Source: Variovorax sp. KBW07 (lineage in GTDB: Bacteria > Pseudomonadota > Gammaproteobacteria > Burkholderiales > Burkholderiaceae_C). From it: a stretch of DNA of 36,954 nt. Both the position numbers and the translations under genes were made by a program. Positions 16,293-23,407 of this stretch are shown piece after piece (the first letter of the stretch is position 1; each line of letters starts with the position of its first letter). The stretch spans positions 1-36,954 of the forward strand of contig NZ_QAJK01000140.1 in the NCBI RefSeq assembly GCF_003852515.1, given 5' to 3'. The notes beneath the pieces are model-generated. The model worked only from the letters and a program-made list of their open reading frames with translations. It was not told the DNA's origin and made no database searches.

Positions 16293-17267
16293 TCAGCCCT
16301 CGATCTGGATGTTGGCCTTGCGGATCACGTCGCCGTACTTCGCGATCTCGCTCAGGATGAAAGCCGCAAAGCGCTCGGGCGTGCCCGACAGCGACGCAAT
16401 GCCTCCCTTGTGGAAGGCATCCGTTACCGCCGGCCCGGCGAGCGCGCGGTTCACTTCGGCGTTCAGGCGCTGCACGATGGCATCGGGCGTGCCGGCGGGT
16501 GCCAGCAGGCCGTTCCACGAATTGGACTCGATGGCCACGCCCTGTTCGGCCAGTGTGGGTATGGCCGGCGCGTACTGCGAGCGTTGCGCGGTCGCCATGC
16601 CGAGCGCGACCAGCTTGCCGCTCTGGATGTGGCCGCGAAACTCGGGCCAGTTGCCGAACATCACCGTCACCTGGCCGCCGAGCAGGTCTGTCAGGGCGGG
16701 GCCTTGCCCCTTGTAGGGCACGTGCACGATGTCCAGCCCCATCTGCAGCTTGAGCATTTCGCCCGACAGGTGGGCCGAGGTGCCGTTGCCGAAAGAGGCA
16801 AAGCTCAGCGTGCCCGGCTTGGCCTTGGCCAGGGCGCGAAGGTCGGCCAGCGTCTTCAGGCCGCTGTTCGGGTGCGTGGCCAGCACGTGCTCGGACATGC
16901 CCATCAGCGCGACGGGGCGCAGGTCTTTCTGCGTGTCGTAGGGCAGCTTGCGGATCAGCGTCTGGTTGGCCGTGAAGCTGTTGGCCACGCAGACGAAGGT
17001 GTAGCCGTCGGGCGGCGACTTGGCGGCCGCGTCGACACCGATCACCGTGCCGGCGCCGGGCTTGTTGTCGACGATCACGGGTTGGCCGAGCGTCTTCGAC
17101 AGTTCGACGCCCACCAGCCGCGCCACGAAGTCGGTGGTGCCGCCGGGCGTGAAGGGCACGATCACGCGGACCGGCTTGTTGGGCCATGCCGCCTGCGCGC
17201 GCGCCAGAGAGGGCAGGGCCGCGAATGCAGCCGCGCCTTGCAGCAGTGCCCGACGTTGGGAGTTCAC
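16293..17267 (-). CDS. Bug-family (TctC) substrate-binding protein, copy 2
   Basis: Periplasmic binding protein of 324 residues. It begins at a GTG (17267) that overlaps the hpaE stop by 4 bases, giving MNSQRRALLQGAAAFAALPS, a twin-arginine-like signal with cleavage near ARAQ. The Bug signatures PFTPGGTTDFVARLVG, DNKPGAGTVIG and HVPYKGQGPALTDLLGG are clear. It lies between hpaE and the dioxygenase subunit genes, so it may bind the aromatic acid consumed by this pathway (inference). The permease subunits TctA and TctB are absent from the window. Confidence 0.9.
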   Translation of the reverse strand: MNSQRRALLQGAAAFAALPSLARAQAAWPNKPVRVIVPFTPGGTTDFVARLVGVELSKTLGQPVIVDNKPGAGTVIGVDAAAKSPPDGYTFVCVANSFTANQTLIRKLPYDTQKDLRPVALMGMSEHVLATHPNSGLKTLADLRALAKAKPGTLSFASFGNGTSAHLSGEMLKLQMGLDIVHVPYKGQGPALTDLLGGQVTVMFGNWPEFRGHIQSGKLVALGMATAQRSQYAPAIPTLAEQGVAIESNSWNGLLAPAGTPDAIVQRLNAEVNRALAGPAVTDAFHKGGIASLSGTPERFAAFILSEIAKYGDVIRKANIQIEG

Positions 17268-18730
17268 GCCACGCCCCAGTGCGGAATGTGGTGCGAGCCC
17301 AGCGACACCGCCACGTTCTTCGGCTCGCAGAACACCTCGTAGCTCCAGGTGCCGCCTTCGCGGCCGGTGCCCGAGGCCTTGGTGCCGCCGAAGGGCTGGC
17401 GAAGGTCTCTTACGTTCTGGCTGTTGACGAAGCACATGCCGGCTTCCACGGCGGCCGCCACGCGATGGGCCTTGCCGATGTTCTCGGTCCACACGTAGCT
17501 GGAGAGGCCGTACTGGATGTCGTTGGCCAGGCGGATCGCATCGGCCTCGTCCTTGAACGGGATCAGGCAGGCGACCGGGCCGAAGATTTCGTCCTGCGCG
17601 ATCTTCATGCGGTTGTCGACGTCGGCGAAGACGGTGGGCATCACGTAGTTGCCGCGCTGAACGCGGTCCGGCAGGTTGCTCGGTGCTTCGAGGCCACCGC
17701 ACAGCAGGGTCGCGCCTTCCTTCGGGCCCAGCTCGATGTAGCTGCGCACCTTGGCCAGGTGGGCCTGCGAAATCATCGGGCCGACGATGGTCTTCTCGTC
17801 GAGCGGGTCGCCCACGGTGATGCGCTTCGCGCGCTCCGCGAACTTGGCGGCAAAGTCGGCGTAGATCGACTGCTGCACCAGGATGCGCGAGCCGGCCGTG
17901 CAGCGCTCGCCGTTGTTGCTGAAGATCATGAACACGGCCGCGTCGAGCGCGCGGTCGAGGTCGGCGTCTTCGAAGATCACGAAGGGGCTCTTGCCGCCCA
18001 GCTCCATGCTGAACTTCTTCAGGCCCGCGCTCTTCACGATGCGGTTGCCCGTGGCGGTGGAGCCGGTGAACGAAATGGCGCGCACGTCGGGGTGGCCCAC
18101 CAGCGGCTCGCCGGCTTCCTTGCCGTAGCCGTGCACCAGGTTCAGCACGCCGGGCGGAATGCCGGCCTCGAGCGCCAGCTCGCCCAGGCGCGCGGCCGTG
18201 AGCGGCGACAGCTCGCTCATCTTCAGCACCGCCGTGTTGCCGAAGGCCAGGCAGGGCGCGACCTTCCAGGTGGCCGTCATGAAGGGCACGTTCCACGGGC
18301 TGATGAGCGCGCACACGCCCACCGGGTGGAACAGCGTGTAGTTCAGGTGCGTGGGCGTGGGGTAGGTGTGGCCGTCGACGCGCGTGCACATCTCGGCGAA
18401 GTAATAGAAGTTGTCGGCGGCGCGCGGAATCAGCTGCTTGCCGGTCTGCGCGATCACCTGCCCGCAGTCGTTGGTTTCGGTCTGCGCAATCTCGGGCACG
18501 TGCGCGGCGATCAGGTCGCCGAGCTTGCGGATCAGCTTCGCGCGTTCGGGCGCGGGCATGCCGGCCCACTTGGGGAAGGCTTCCTTGGCGGCGGCCACGG
18601 CAGCGTTGACTTCGGCTTCGCCGCCCGAGGCGACTTCGGCCAGCACTTCCTGCGTGGCCGGGTTGACGGTTTCGAAGTAGTCGGTGCCGGTGACCGATTT
18701 GCCGTTGATGAGGTGGTTGATCTGTTGCAT
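17264..18730 (-). CDS. hpaE: 5-carboxymethyl-2-hydroxymuconate semialdehyde dehydrogenase
   Basis: NAD-dependent aldehyde dehydrogenase, 488 residues, oxidising the ring-cleavage product CHMS to CHM. ALDH landmarks are Asn147 (ISPWN, oxyanion), Glu243 (MELGGKSP, general base), and the nucleophile Cys277 (NNGERCTAG). The C-terminal FGGTKASGTGREGG and the N-terminal MQQINHLINGKSV fit HpaE rather than general ALDHs. ATG at 18730 is 19 bases after the copy-3 Bug gene; the stop overlaps the GTG start of the copy-2 Bug gene. Assignment to CHMS rests on both family resemblance and the surrounding hpa genes. Confidence 0.93.
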   Translation of the reverse strand: MQQINHLINGKSVTGTDYFETVNPATQEVLAEVASGGEAEVNAAVAAAKEAFPKWAGMPAPERAKLIRKLGDLIAAHVPEIAQTETNDCGQVIAQTGKQLIPRAADNFYYFAEMCTRVDGHTYPTPTHLNYTLFHPVGVCALISPWNVPFMTATWKVAPCLAFGNTAVLKMSELSPLTAARLGELALEAGIPPGVLNLVHGYGKEAGEPLVGHPDVRAISFTGSTATGNRIVKSAGLKKFSMELGGKSPFVIFEDADLDRALDAAVFMIFSNNGERCTAGSRILVQQSIYADFAAKFAERAKRITVGDPLDEKTIVGPMISQAHLAKVRSYIELGPKEGATLLCGGLEAPSNLPDRVQRGNYVMPTVFADVDNRMKIAQDEIFGPVACLIPFKDEADAIRLANDIQYGLSSYVWTENIGKAHRVAAAVEAGMCFVNSQNVRDLRQPFGGTKASGTGREGGTWSYEVFCEPKNVAVSLGSHHIPHWGVA

Positions 18731-18749
18731 GGAAAAAGGTCCGTCCGGT

Positions 18750-19742
18750 TCAGTCGAGCTTGATGTCGCGCGCCTTGATCAGCGCATGCCATTTCTTGCG
18801 CTCCGCATCGGTGTAGCGCGTCATTTCGGTGGCGTCGGCGGGGCGTGCTTCCCAGCCGGCGTCGTAGAGTTTCTGTTTCACGCCGGCATCGCCCATGGCC
18901 TTCTGCAGCTCGGTGCCGAGCTTTGCCTGCACCTCCTTCGGCGTGGCGGCGGGCGTTACCAGGCCCTGCCAGGTGTAGGCCTCGACATTGCCGTAGCCCA
19001 GTTCTTTTGCCGTGGGCACGTTGGGCAGTTGCGGAATGCGCTCGGCCGACATGGCCAGAAGCGGCACCACCTTGCCGGCCTTGACCGCGCTCACGCCGCT
19101 GGGCAGGTCGAGCATCATCAGCGGCACCTGTCCGCCCATGAGGTCTTGCAGTGCGGGGGCGCCGCCCTTGTAGGGCACGTGCAGCATCGACACGCCGGCC
19201 TCGCGCTGGAACAGTTCCATCGCCAGGTGGTGCGGGCTGCCGGTGCCCGGCGTCGCGATGCTGTACTTGCCGGGCGAGGCCTTCAGCGCGGCAATGAGCG
19301 CCTTGGCATTGGCCAGGCCTGCATTGGGCGCGGCCGTGATGATGAGCGGCGAGCGGCCCATCATGCCGACCAGCGCGAAGTCTTTCTCGGCGTCGTAGGG
19401 CAGCTTCTTGTAGAGCGCGGGGTTGTAGACCAGCACGCCGTTGTCGGCCGAGAACACCGTGTAGCCGTCGCCCGGTGCGCGCGCCACCGTCTCCGACGCG
19501 ATGATCGCGCCGGCACCGGGCTTGTTGTCGATGATGACGGGCTGGCCGACCTGCTGCGACACCTGCGCGCCGACCGTGCGTGCCAGGAAGTCGGTGCCGC
19601 CGCCGGCCGGGTAGCCCACCACCCAGCGCACGGACTTGGCGGGGAATGCGGCCGTTTGCGCCGGCGCATCGAGCGCGAACATCGCGGCGCTCAATGCCAC
19701 GAGTGCGGTGGCGAGTCGAAGGGTCTTCTTTCTGGCGTTCAT
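18750..19742 (-). CDS. Bug-family (TctC) substrate-binding protein, copy 3
   Basis: Periplasmic binding protein of 330 residues with a Sec signal (MNARKKTLRLATALVALSAA, cleavage near APAQ), unlike the twin-arginine-type signals of copies 1 and 2. Bug signatures are GYPAGGGTDFLARTVG, DNKPGAGAIIASE and HVPYKGGAPALQDLMGG. ATG at 19742 was chosen because it begins the signal peptide; the frame is open far upstream into hpaG2. It is separated from hpaG2 by 53 bases, one of the larger gaps in the operon, and from hpaE by 19. The three Bug proteins differ clearly in sequence, so they are not recent tandem copies. Confidence 0.9.
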   Translation of the reverse strand: MNARKKTLRLATALVALSAAMFALDAPAQTAAFPAKSVRWVVGYPAGGGTDFLARTVGAQVSQQVGQPVIIDNKPGAGAIIASETVARAPGDGYTVFSADNGVLVYNPALYKKLPYDAEKDFALVGMMGRSPLIITAAPNAGLANAKALIAALKASPGKYSIATPGTGSPHHLAMELFQREAGVSMLHVPYKGGAPALQDLMGGQVPLMMLDLPSGVSAVKAGKVVPLLAMSAERIPQLPNVPTAKELGYGNVEAYTWQGLVTPAATPKEVQAKLGTELQKAMGDAGVKQKLYDAGWEARPADATEMTRYTDAERKKWHALIKARDIKLD

Positions 19743-19795
19743 GGGGCGTTTGTCTCCGCTGGTTTTTTGTGTGACAGGAAAAAAGGAGGGCGTGC

Positions 19796-20578
19796 TCAGG
19801 CCGCGTCGATGGTGTTGACCAGCGCGCCGATGTGCTCGATCTGGGTCACGACCACGTCGCCCGGCTTGCAATCGACCACGCCGTCGGGCGTGCCCGTGAG
19901 GATCAGGTCGCCCGGCGACAGCGTCATGAAGCGGCTGAAGTACTCGATGAGGAAGGGCGCGTCGAAGATCATGTCGCGCGTGTTGCCCTGCTGCGTGACC
20001 GTGCCGTTGACGGTGGTCCGCAGCGCGAGCGCCATGGGTCCACCTGGAAGGTTGTGCACATCGGCCGCATCGACGAACCACGGGCCCAGCGGCGTGCAGG
20101 TGTCGCGGTTCTTCACGCGCAGGTTCGGGCGATACCAGTTCTCCAGGTAGTCGCGAATGGCGTAGTCGTTGGCCACGGTGTAGCCGCCGATGAAGTCGTA
20201 CGCGTCGGCGCGCTTCACGTTCTTCGCGGTCTTGCCGACGACGATGGCCAGCTCGCATTCGTAGTGCATGAACTGCACGCCCGCCGGGCGGTGCGTGTGC
20301 TGGCGGTGGCCGATGAGCGTGCTCTGGCCCTTGACGAAAACCAGCGGCTCTTCGGGCGCCTTGAACTCCAGCTCCTTCGCGTGGTCTGCGTAGTTCAGGC
20401 CCAGCGCGAGGATGGTGCGCGGGCGCGGCGTGGGCGCGAGCGGCGGCAGCCACGTGAGCTGCTCCTGCGGCACCACGCGGCCGTCTTGCAGGCGCACGGC
20501 GGCATCGGGCTGGCCGTTGAATTCGTGGGCGGTGCCGGTGTGTTCGCGGCCTTCGTAAATGACGCGTGCGTGCTTCAT
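19796..20578 (-). CDS. hpaG2: HpaG2: fumarylacetoacetase-like CHM isomerase/decarboxylase half
   Basis: FAH-fold enzyme of 260 residues, matching the half of the bifunctional HpaG that decarboxylates 5-oxo-pent-3-ene-1,2,5-tricarboxylate. GLNYADHAKELEFK and the metal ligands Glu107 and Glu109 (HYECELAIVVGK) and Asp138 (TVANDYAIRDY) are visible, as is the C-terminal LSPGDLILTGTPDGV. In E. coli the two HpaG domains are fused; here they are separate genes overlapping as ATGA (20575-20578), so coupled translation probably keeps them in balance. The N-terminal 50 residues form a small extra domain. Confidence 0.92.
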   Translation of the reverse strand: MKHARVIYEGREHTGTAHEFNGQPDAAVRLQDGRVVPQEQLTWLPPLAPTPRPRTILALGLNYADHAKELEFKAPEEPLVFVKGQSTLIGHRQHTHRPAGVQFMHYECELAIVVGKTAKNVKRADAYDFIGGYTVANDYAIRDYLENWYRPNLRVKNRDTCTPLGPWFVDAADVHNLPGGPMALALRTTVNGTVTQQGNTRDMIFDAPFLIEYFSRFMTLSPGDLILTGTPDGVVDCKPGDVVVTQIEHIGALVNTIDAA

Positions 20579-21234
20579 GCGGCGCTTTCCTCTGGCTGCT
20601 GCACCAGCGTGTTGTTCAGTGTCTCGAACCCCGGCGCGGAGATCTCGATGCGGTCGCCTGCGCGGGCCAGCGGACGACCGGCGTCGCAGCCGAGCATCAG
20701 CACGTCGCCGTGCGCGAGCGTCATGAAGTCGCCTACATCGGCGAGCAGTTGCTTCGCCGGACGCACGAGCTGCGAGAAGTCGATGGACTGCTTCAGTTCA
20801 CCGTTGATGCGCACCTCGGCGCGAAAGTCGGCGGGGTCGGCCACCTCCTGCGCGTCGCGCAGCGCGGGGCCGATGCCCAGGAAGCCGTCGACGCACTTGA
20901 ACTTCACCGGCGGGCGGAAAAAGCTCGCATGCGGAATCGACAGGTCGTTCATCAGCACGAAGCCTTCGACGTCGCCTTCGGCGCCGATCACCATGCCGAT
21001 GCTGGCGCCGATCTCGACCTCGCGGGTGCCGACCGGCACCGCGATGGCGCTGCCGTTCGGGCTCCAGGTGTTGGCCGTCTTCACGTACAGCACGGGCGCT
21101 TTCGGCGGTGCCTTGTAGGGCGGCTGCGTCATCTGCGGCGCGAGCGCCAGGACTTCGGCGCGGAAGTTCAGCAGCGTGCCGTACACGGTGCCGGTCGGAA
21201 GGTAGTGCGGTGATGGTGTGCCGGGGGTGCTCAT
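20575..21234 (-). CDS. hpaG1: HpaG1: fumarylacetoacetase-like CHM isomerase/decarboxylase half
   Basis: FAH-fold protein of 219 residues, the partner half of HpaG. It begins HYLPTGTVYGTLLNFRAE after a short polar start. Metal ligands are Glu72 and Glu74 (GTREVEIGASIG) and Asp97 (VLMNDLSIPH). The canonical LGIGPALRDAQEV and GDVLMLGCDAGRPLARAGD stretches support hpaG1. The start ATG at 21234 overlaps the hpaR stop by 4 bases, and its own stop overlaps hpaG2, so hpaR-hpaG1-hpaG2 form a translationally coupled trio. Confidence 0.92.
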   Translation of the reverse strand: MSTPGTPSPHYLPTGTVYGTLLNFRAEVLALAPQMTQPPYKAPPKAPVLYVKTANTWSPNGSAIAVPVGTREVEIGASIGMVIGAEGDVEGFVLMNDLSIPHASFFRPPVKFKCVDGFLGIGPALRDAQEVADPADFRAEVRINGELKQSIDFSQLVRPAKQLLADVGDFMTLAHGDVLMLGCDAGRPLARAGDRIEISAPGFETLNNTLVQQPEESAA

Positions 21235-21665
21235 GAAGGCTGTTCCAGTGCGATGAGTTCGTCGAGCAGCCCGTAGAGCTGCGAGAGCTTGGCCTTGCCC
21301 AGCGACTGTTCCATCCAGTCGTAGTGCGCCTCGATGCTGGTGCCCAGGCGCTTGACCAGCTTCATGCCGTGCGGCGTGGCCTCGACCACGGTGCGGCGCT
21401 GGTCCGCGGGGTCGCGGGCGCGGGTGATGAGGTTGTCGCGCTCCATGCGTGCGAGCACGCCGGTCAGGCTGGGGCCCAGGATGAAGGCCTCGCGCGCCAC
21501 GCGGCCGGTATCGACCGCGCCGTGTTCGCCCAGCACGCGCAGCACGCGCCATTGCTGGTCGGACAGCGCGTGTTCGCGCAGGCTGGGGCGCGTGTGGGCC
21601 ATCACGGCTTCGCGGGCCTGCAGCAGCAGGCGCGGCAAATTGCGGTGCGTGAATGTCGTGCTCAA
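21231..21665 (-). CDS. hpaR: Homoprotocatechuate degradative operon repressor HpaR (MarR family)
   Basis: MarR-type winged-helix dimer of 144 residues. The N-terminus HRNLPRLLLQAREAVMAHTRPSL is characteristic of HpaR, followed by the wHTH (LSDQQWRVLRVLGEHG, ILGPSLTGVLARMERD recognition helix, wing DPADQRRTVVEATPHG). In E. coli W HpaR represses the meta-operon and is relieved by the aromatic substrate. The start is a TTG at 21665: no in-frame ATG precedes residue 22, and GAGAG lies 8 bases upstream. It is the first gene of the operon, and a palindrome over its own promoter implies autorepression. Confidence 0.92.
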   Translation of the reverse strand: MSTTFTHRNLPRLLLQAREAVMAHTRPSLREHALSDQQWRVLRVLGEHGAVDTGRVAREAFILGPSLTGVLARMERDNLITRARDPADQRRTVVEATPHGMKLVKRLGTSIEAHYDWMEQSLGKAKLSQLYGLLDELIALEQPS

Positions 21666-21687
21666 TGCATGTCTCTCGTGAAATTAC

Positions 21688-21721
21688 TTAACATGTTAAA
21701 TGATTCGTCGTTTGTTTCCAA
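21688..21721 (-). promoter_or_regulatory. Promoter of the hpa operon with overlapping HpaR operator
   Basis: On the minus strand TTGGAA (21716-21721) is followed after exactly 17 bases by TAACAT (21693-21698), a plausible sigma-70 promoter, 4 of 6 matches in each box. The -10 lies wholly inside the perfect 12-base palindrome TTAACATGTTAA at 21688-21699. This is the symmetry expected of a MarR-family operator, and a bound dimer would block RNA polymerase. The predicted transcript starts about 20 bases before the TTG start codon. No experimental site is known to me. Confidence 0.65.
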
Positions 21722-21752
21722 GGCACCAGCCATCAGGGTTTGTGCGGACACA

Positions 21753-21915
21753 TAGGGTCTGTCATCAATCGGACGCCCGCGCGCTGGCCCCCGCTGCACG
21801 GCGCATTGCGGCGTTGCCCTTCGCTTGTGTAGCGGTGCTACACGGCACTCAGGGCGCCTTGCACTGCACCGCGCAGCAGGGGCTCGCGTGGGCGTCCGAT
21901 TGATGACAGACCCTA
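21753..21915. repeat. 163-bp near-symmetrical inverted repeat (MITE/REPIN-like element)
   Basis: The outer 26 bases of each arm are a perfect inverted match (21753-21778 with 21890-21915; left arm begins TAGGGTCTGTCATCAATC). Inner arms continue as an imperfect match with small gaps to a perfect tip, GTGTAGC-GGT-GCTACAC (21827-21843), whose centre is within one base of the element centre. A TA dinucleotide lies at each outer end, as left by elements that insert at TA. No coding capacity is evident. Its right end is 10 bases before the radA ATG. I infer a mobile non-autonomous element or a large extragenic palindrome. Confidence 0.75.
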
Positions 21916-21925
21916 AACTCCTCGC

Positions 21926-23314
21926 ATGGCCAAGGACAAAACAACTTTCGTATGCAGTGAATGCGGCGGCACCAGCCCCAAGTGGCTCGGCAAATGCCCG
22001 AGCTGCGGCGCCTGGAACACACTGATCGAGCAGGTCGCGGGAAGCGGCGCGCCGGCCAACAACCGCTTCGGCACGCAGTTCTCTCCGCTGGCGGGCGTTT
22101 CCGAACTCGCCACGCTGTCCGAGATCGAAGCCACCGACATCGCGCGCACGCCCACCGGCATCGACGAGCTCGACCGCGTGCTGGGCGGCGGCATCGTGTC
22201 GGGCGGCGTCACGCTGATCGGCGGCGACCCCGGCATCGGCAAGTCGACGCTGCTGCTGCAGGCGGTCGATGCCTTGCAGCGCGCGGGGCAGAACGCGCTG
22301 TACGTCACCGGCGAAGAAAGCGGCGCGCAGGTGGCGCTGCGCTCGCGCCGGCTCGGGCTCGACCACTCGCAGGTGCAGGTGCTGGCCGAGATCCAGCTTG
22401 AAAAGATCATTGCCACGCTCGACGCCACGCGCCCCGCCATCGCGGTGATCGACTCGATCCAGACGGTGTACTCCGACCAGCTCACCTCCGCGCCCGGCTC
22501 GGTGGCGCAGGTGCGCGAATGCGCGGCGCACCTCACGCGCTTCGCCAAGACCAGCGGCACGGCCGTGGTGCTGGTGGGCCACGTCACCAAGGAAGGTGCA
22601 CTGGCCGGTCCGCGCGTGCTGGAGCATATGGTCGATACGGTGCTGTACTTCGAAGGCGACACGCATTCGAGCTTTCGCCTGGTGCGCGCCATCAAGAACC
22701 GCTTCGGCGCGGTGAACGAGATCGGCGTGTTCGCCATGACCGAGCGCGGCCTGAAGGGCGTGACCAACCCGAGCGCCATCTTCCTGAGCCAGCATGCCGA
22801 GCCGGTGCCCGGCAGCGTGGTGCTGGTCACGCTCGAAGGCACGCGGCCCATGCTGGTGGAAATCCAGGCGCTGGTCGACAACGGCGGACCGAGCCCGCGC
22901 CGCCTGTCGGTGGGCCTGGACCGCGACCGCCTCGCGATGCTGCTGGCGGTGCTGCACCGCCATGCCGGCGTGGCCTGCATGGACCAGGACGTGTTCGTCA
23001 ATGCGGTGGGCGGCGTGCGCATCAGCGAGCCCGCGGCCGACCTGGCCGTGATGCTGGCCATTACCTCCAGCCTGCGCGGCAAGCCGATGCCCAAGGGCTT
23101 CATCGCTTTCGGCGAAGTGGGCCTGGCCGGCGAAGTGCGTCCCGCGCCGCGCGGGCAGGAGCGCCTGCGCGAAGCCGCCAAGCTGGGCTTCAGCATTGCC
23201 GTCGTGCCGCGGGCCAATGCGCCGCGCAAGGGCGCCAAGGAAATCGAAGGCCTGACCATCCATCCCGTCGACCGCATCGAAGAAGCGATGGACGTGGTGC
23301 GCCGGCTCGACTGA
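21926..23314 (+). CDS. radA: DNA repair protein RadA
   Basis: RecA-like ATPase that drives branch migration of recombination intermediates. The 462-residue protein has an N-terminal four-cysteine zinc finger (Cys10, Cys13, Cys24, Cys27), Walker A GGDPGIGKST (99-108, Lys106), Walker B IAVIDS (Asp176), the RadA-specific KNRFG motif (257-261) and a C-terminal Lon-protease-like domain. ATG 21926 has no clear Shine-Dalgarno; the bases before it are the end of the 163-bp inverted repeat plus TAAACTCCTCGC-like sequence, so the element may have displaced the native leader. A leaderless transcript is possible. Confidence 0.96.
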   Translation: MAKDKTTFVCSECGGTSPKWLGKCPSCGAWNTLIEQVAGSGAPANNRFGTQFSPLAGVSELATLSEIEATDIARTPTGIDELDRVLGGGIVSGGVTLIGGDPGIGKSTLLLQAVDALQRAGQNALYVTGEESGAQVALRSRRLGLDHSQVQVLAEIQLEKIIATLDATRPAIAVIDSIQTVYSDQLTSAPGSVAQVRECAAHLTRFAKTSGTAVVLVGHVTKEGALAGPRVLEHMVDTVLYFEGDTHSSFRLVRAIKNRFGAVNEIGVFAMTERGLKGVTNPSAIFLSQHAEPVPGSVVLVTLEGTRPMLVEIQALVDNGGPSPRRLSVGLDRDRLAMLLAVLHRHAGVACMDQDVFVNAVGGVRISEPAADLAVMLAITSSLRGKPMPKGFIAFGEVGLAGEVRPAPRGQERLREAAKLGFSIAVVPRANAPRKGAKEIEGLTIHPVDRIEEAMDVVRRLD

Positions 23315-23407
23315 GCCTCAACAAGTCAACAAGCGGATGCCATCGGCCGTCCCGCGGGTTACCCTGCGGGCGGTGGCGCAGCCGTTCACACCTTCGGAGG
23401 ATTCACC

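Noticed and set aside
21753-21915. Small open frames inside the inverted repeat
   Set aside because: Short, Ala/Arg-rich, without ribosome sites, and explained by the repeat's GC-rich arms.
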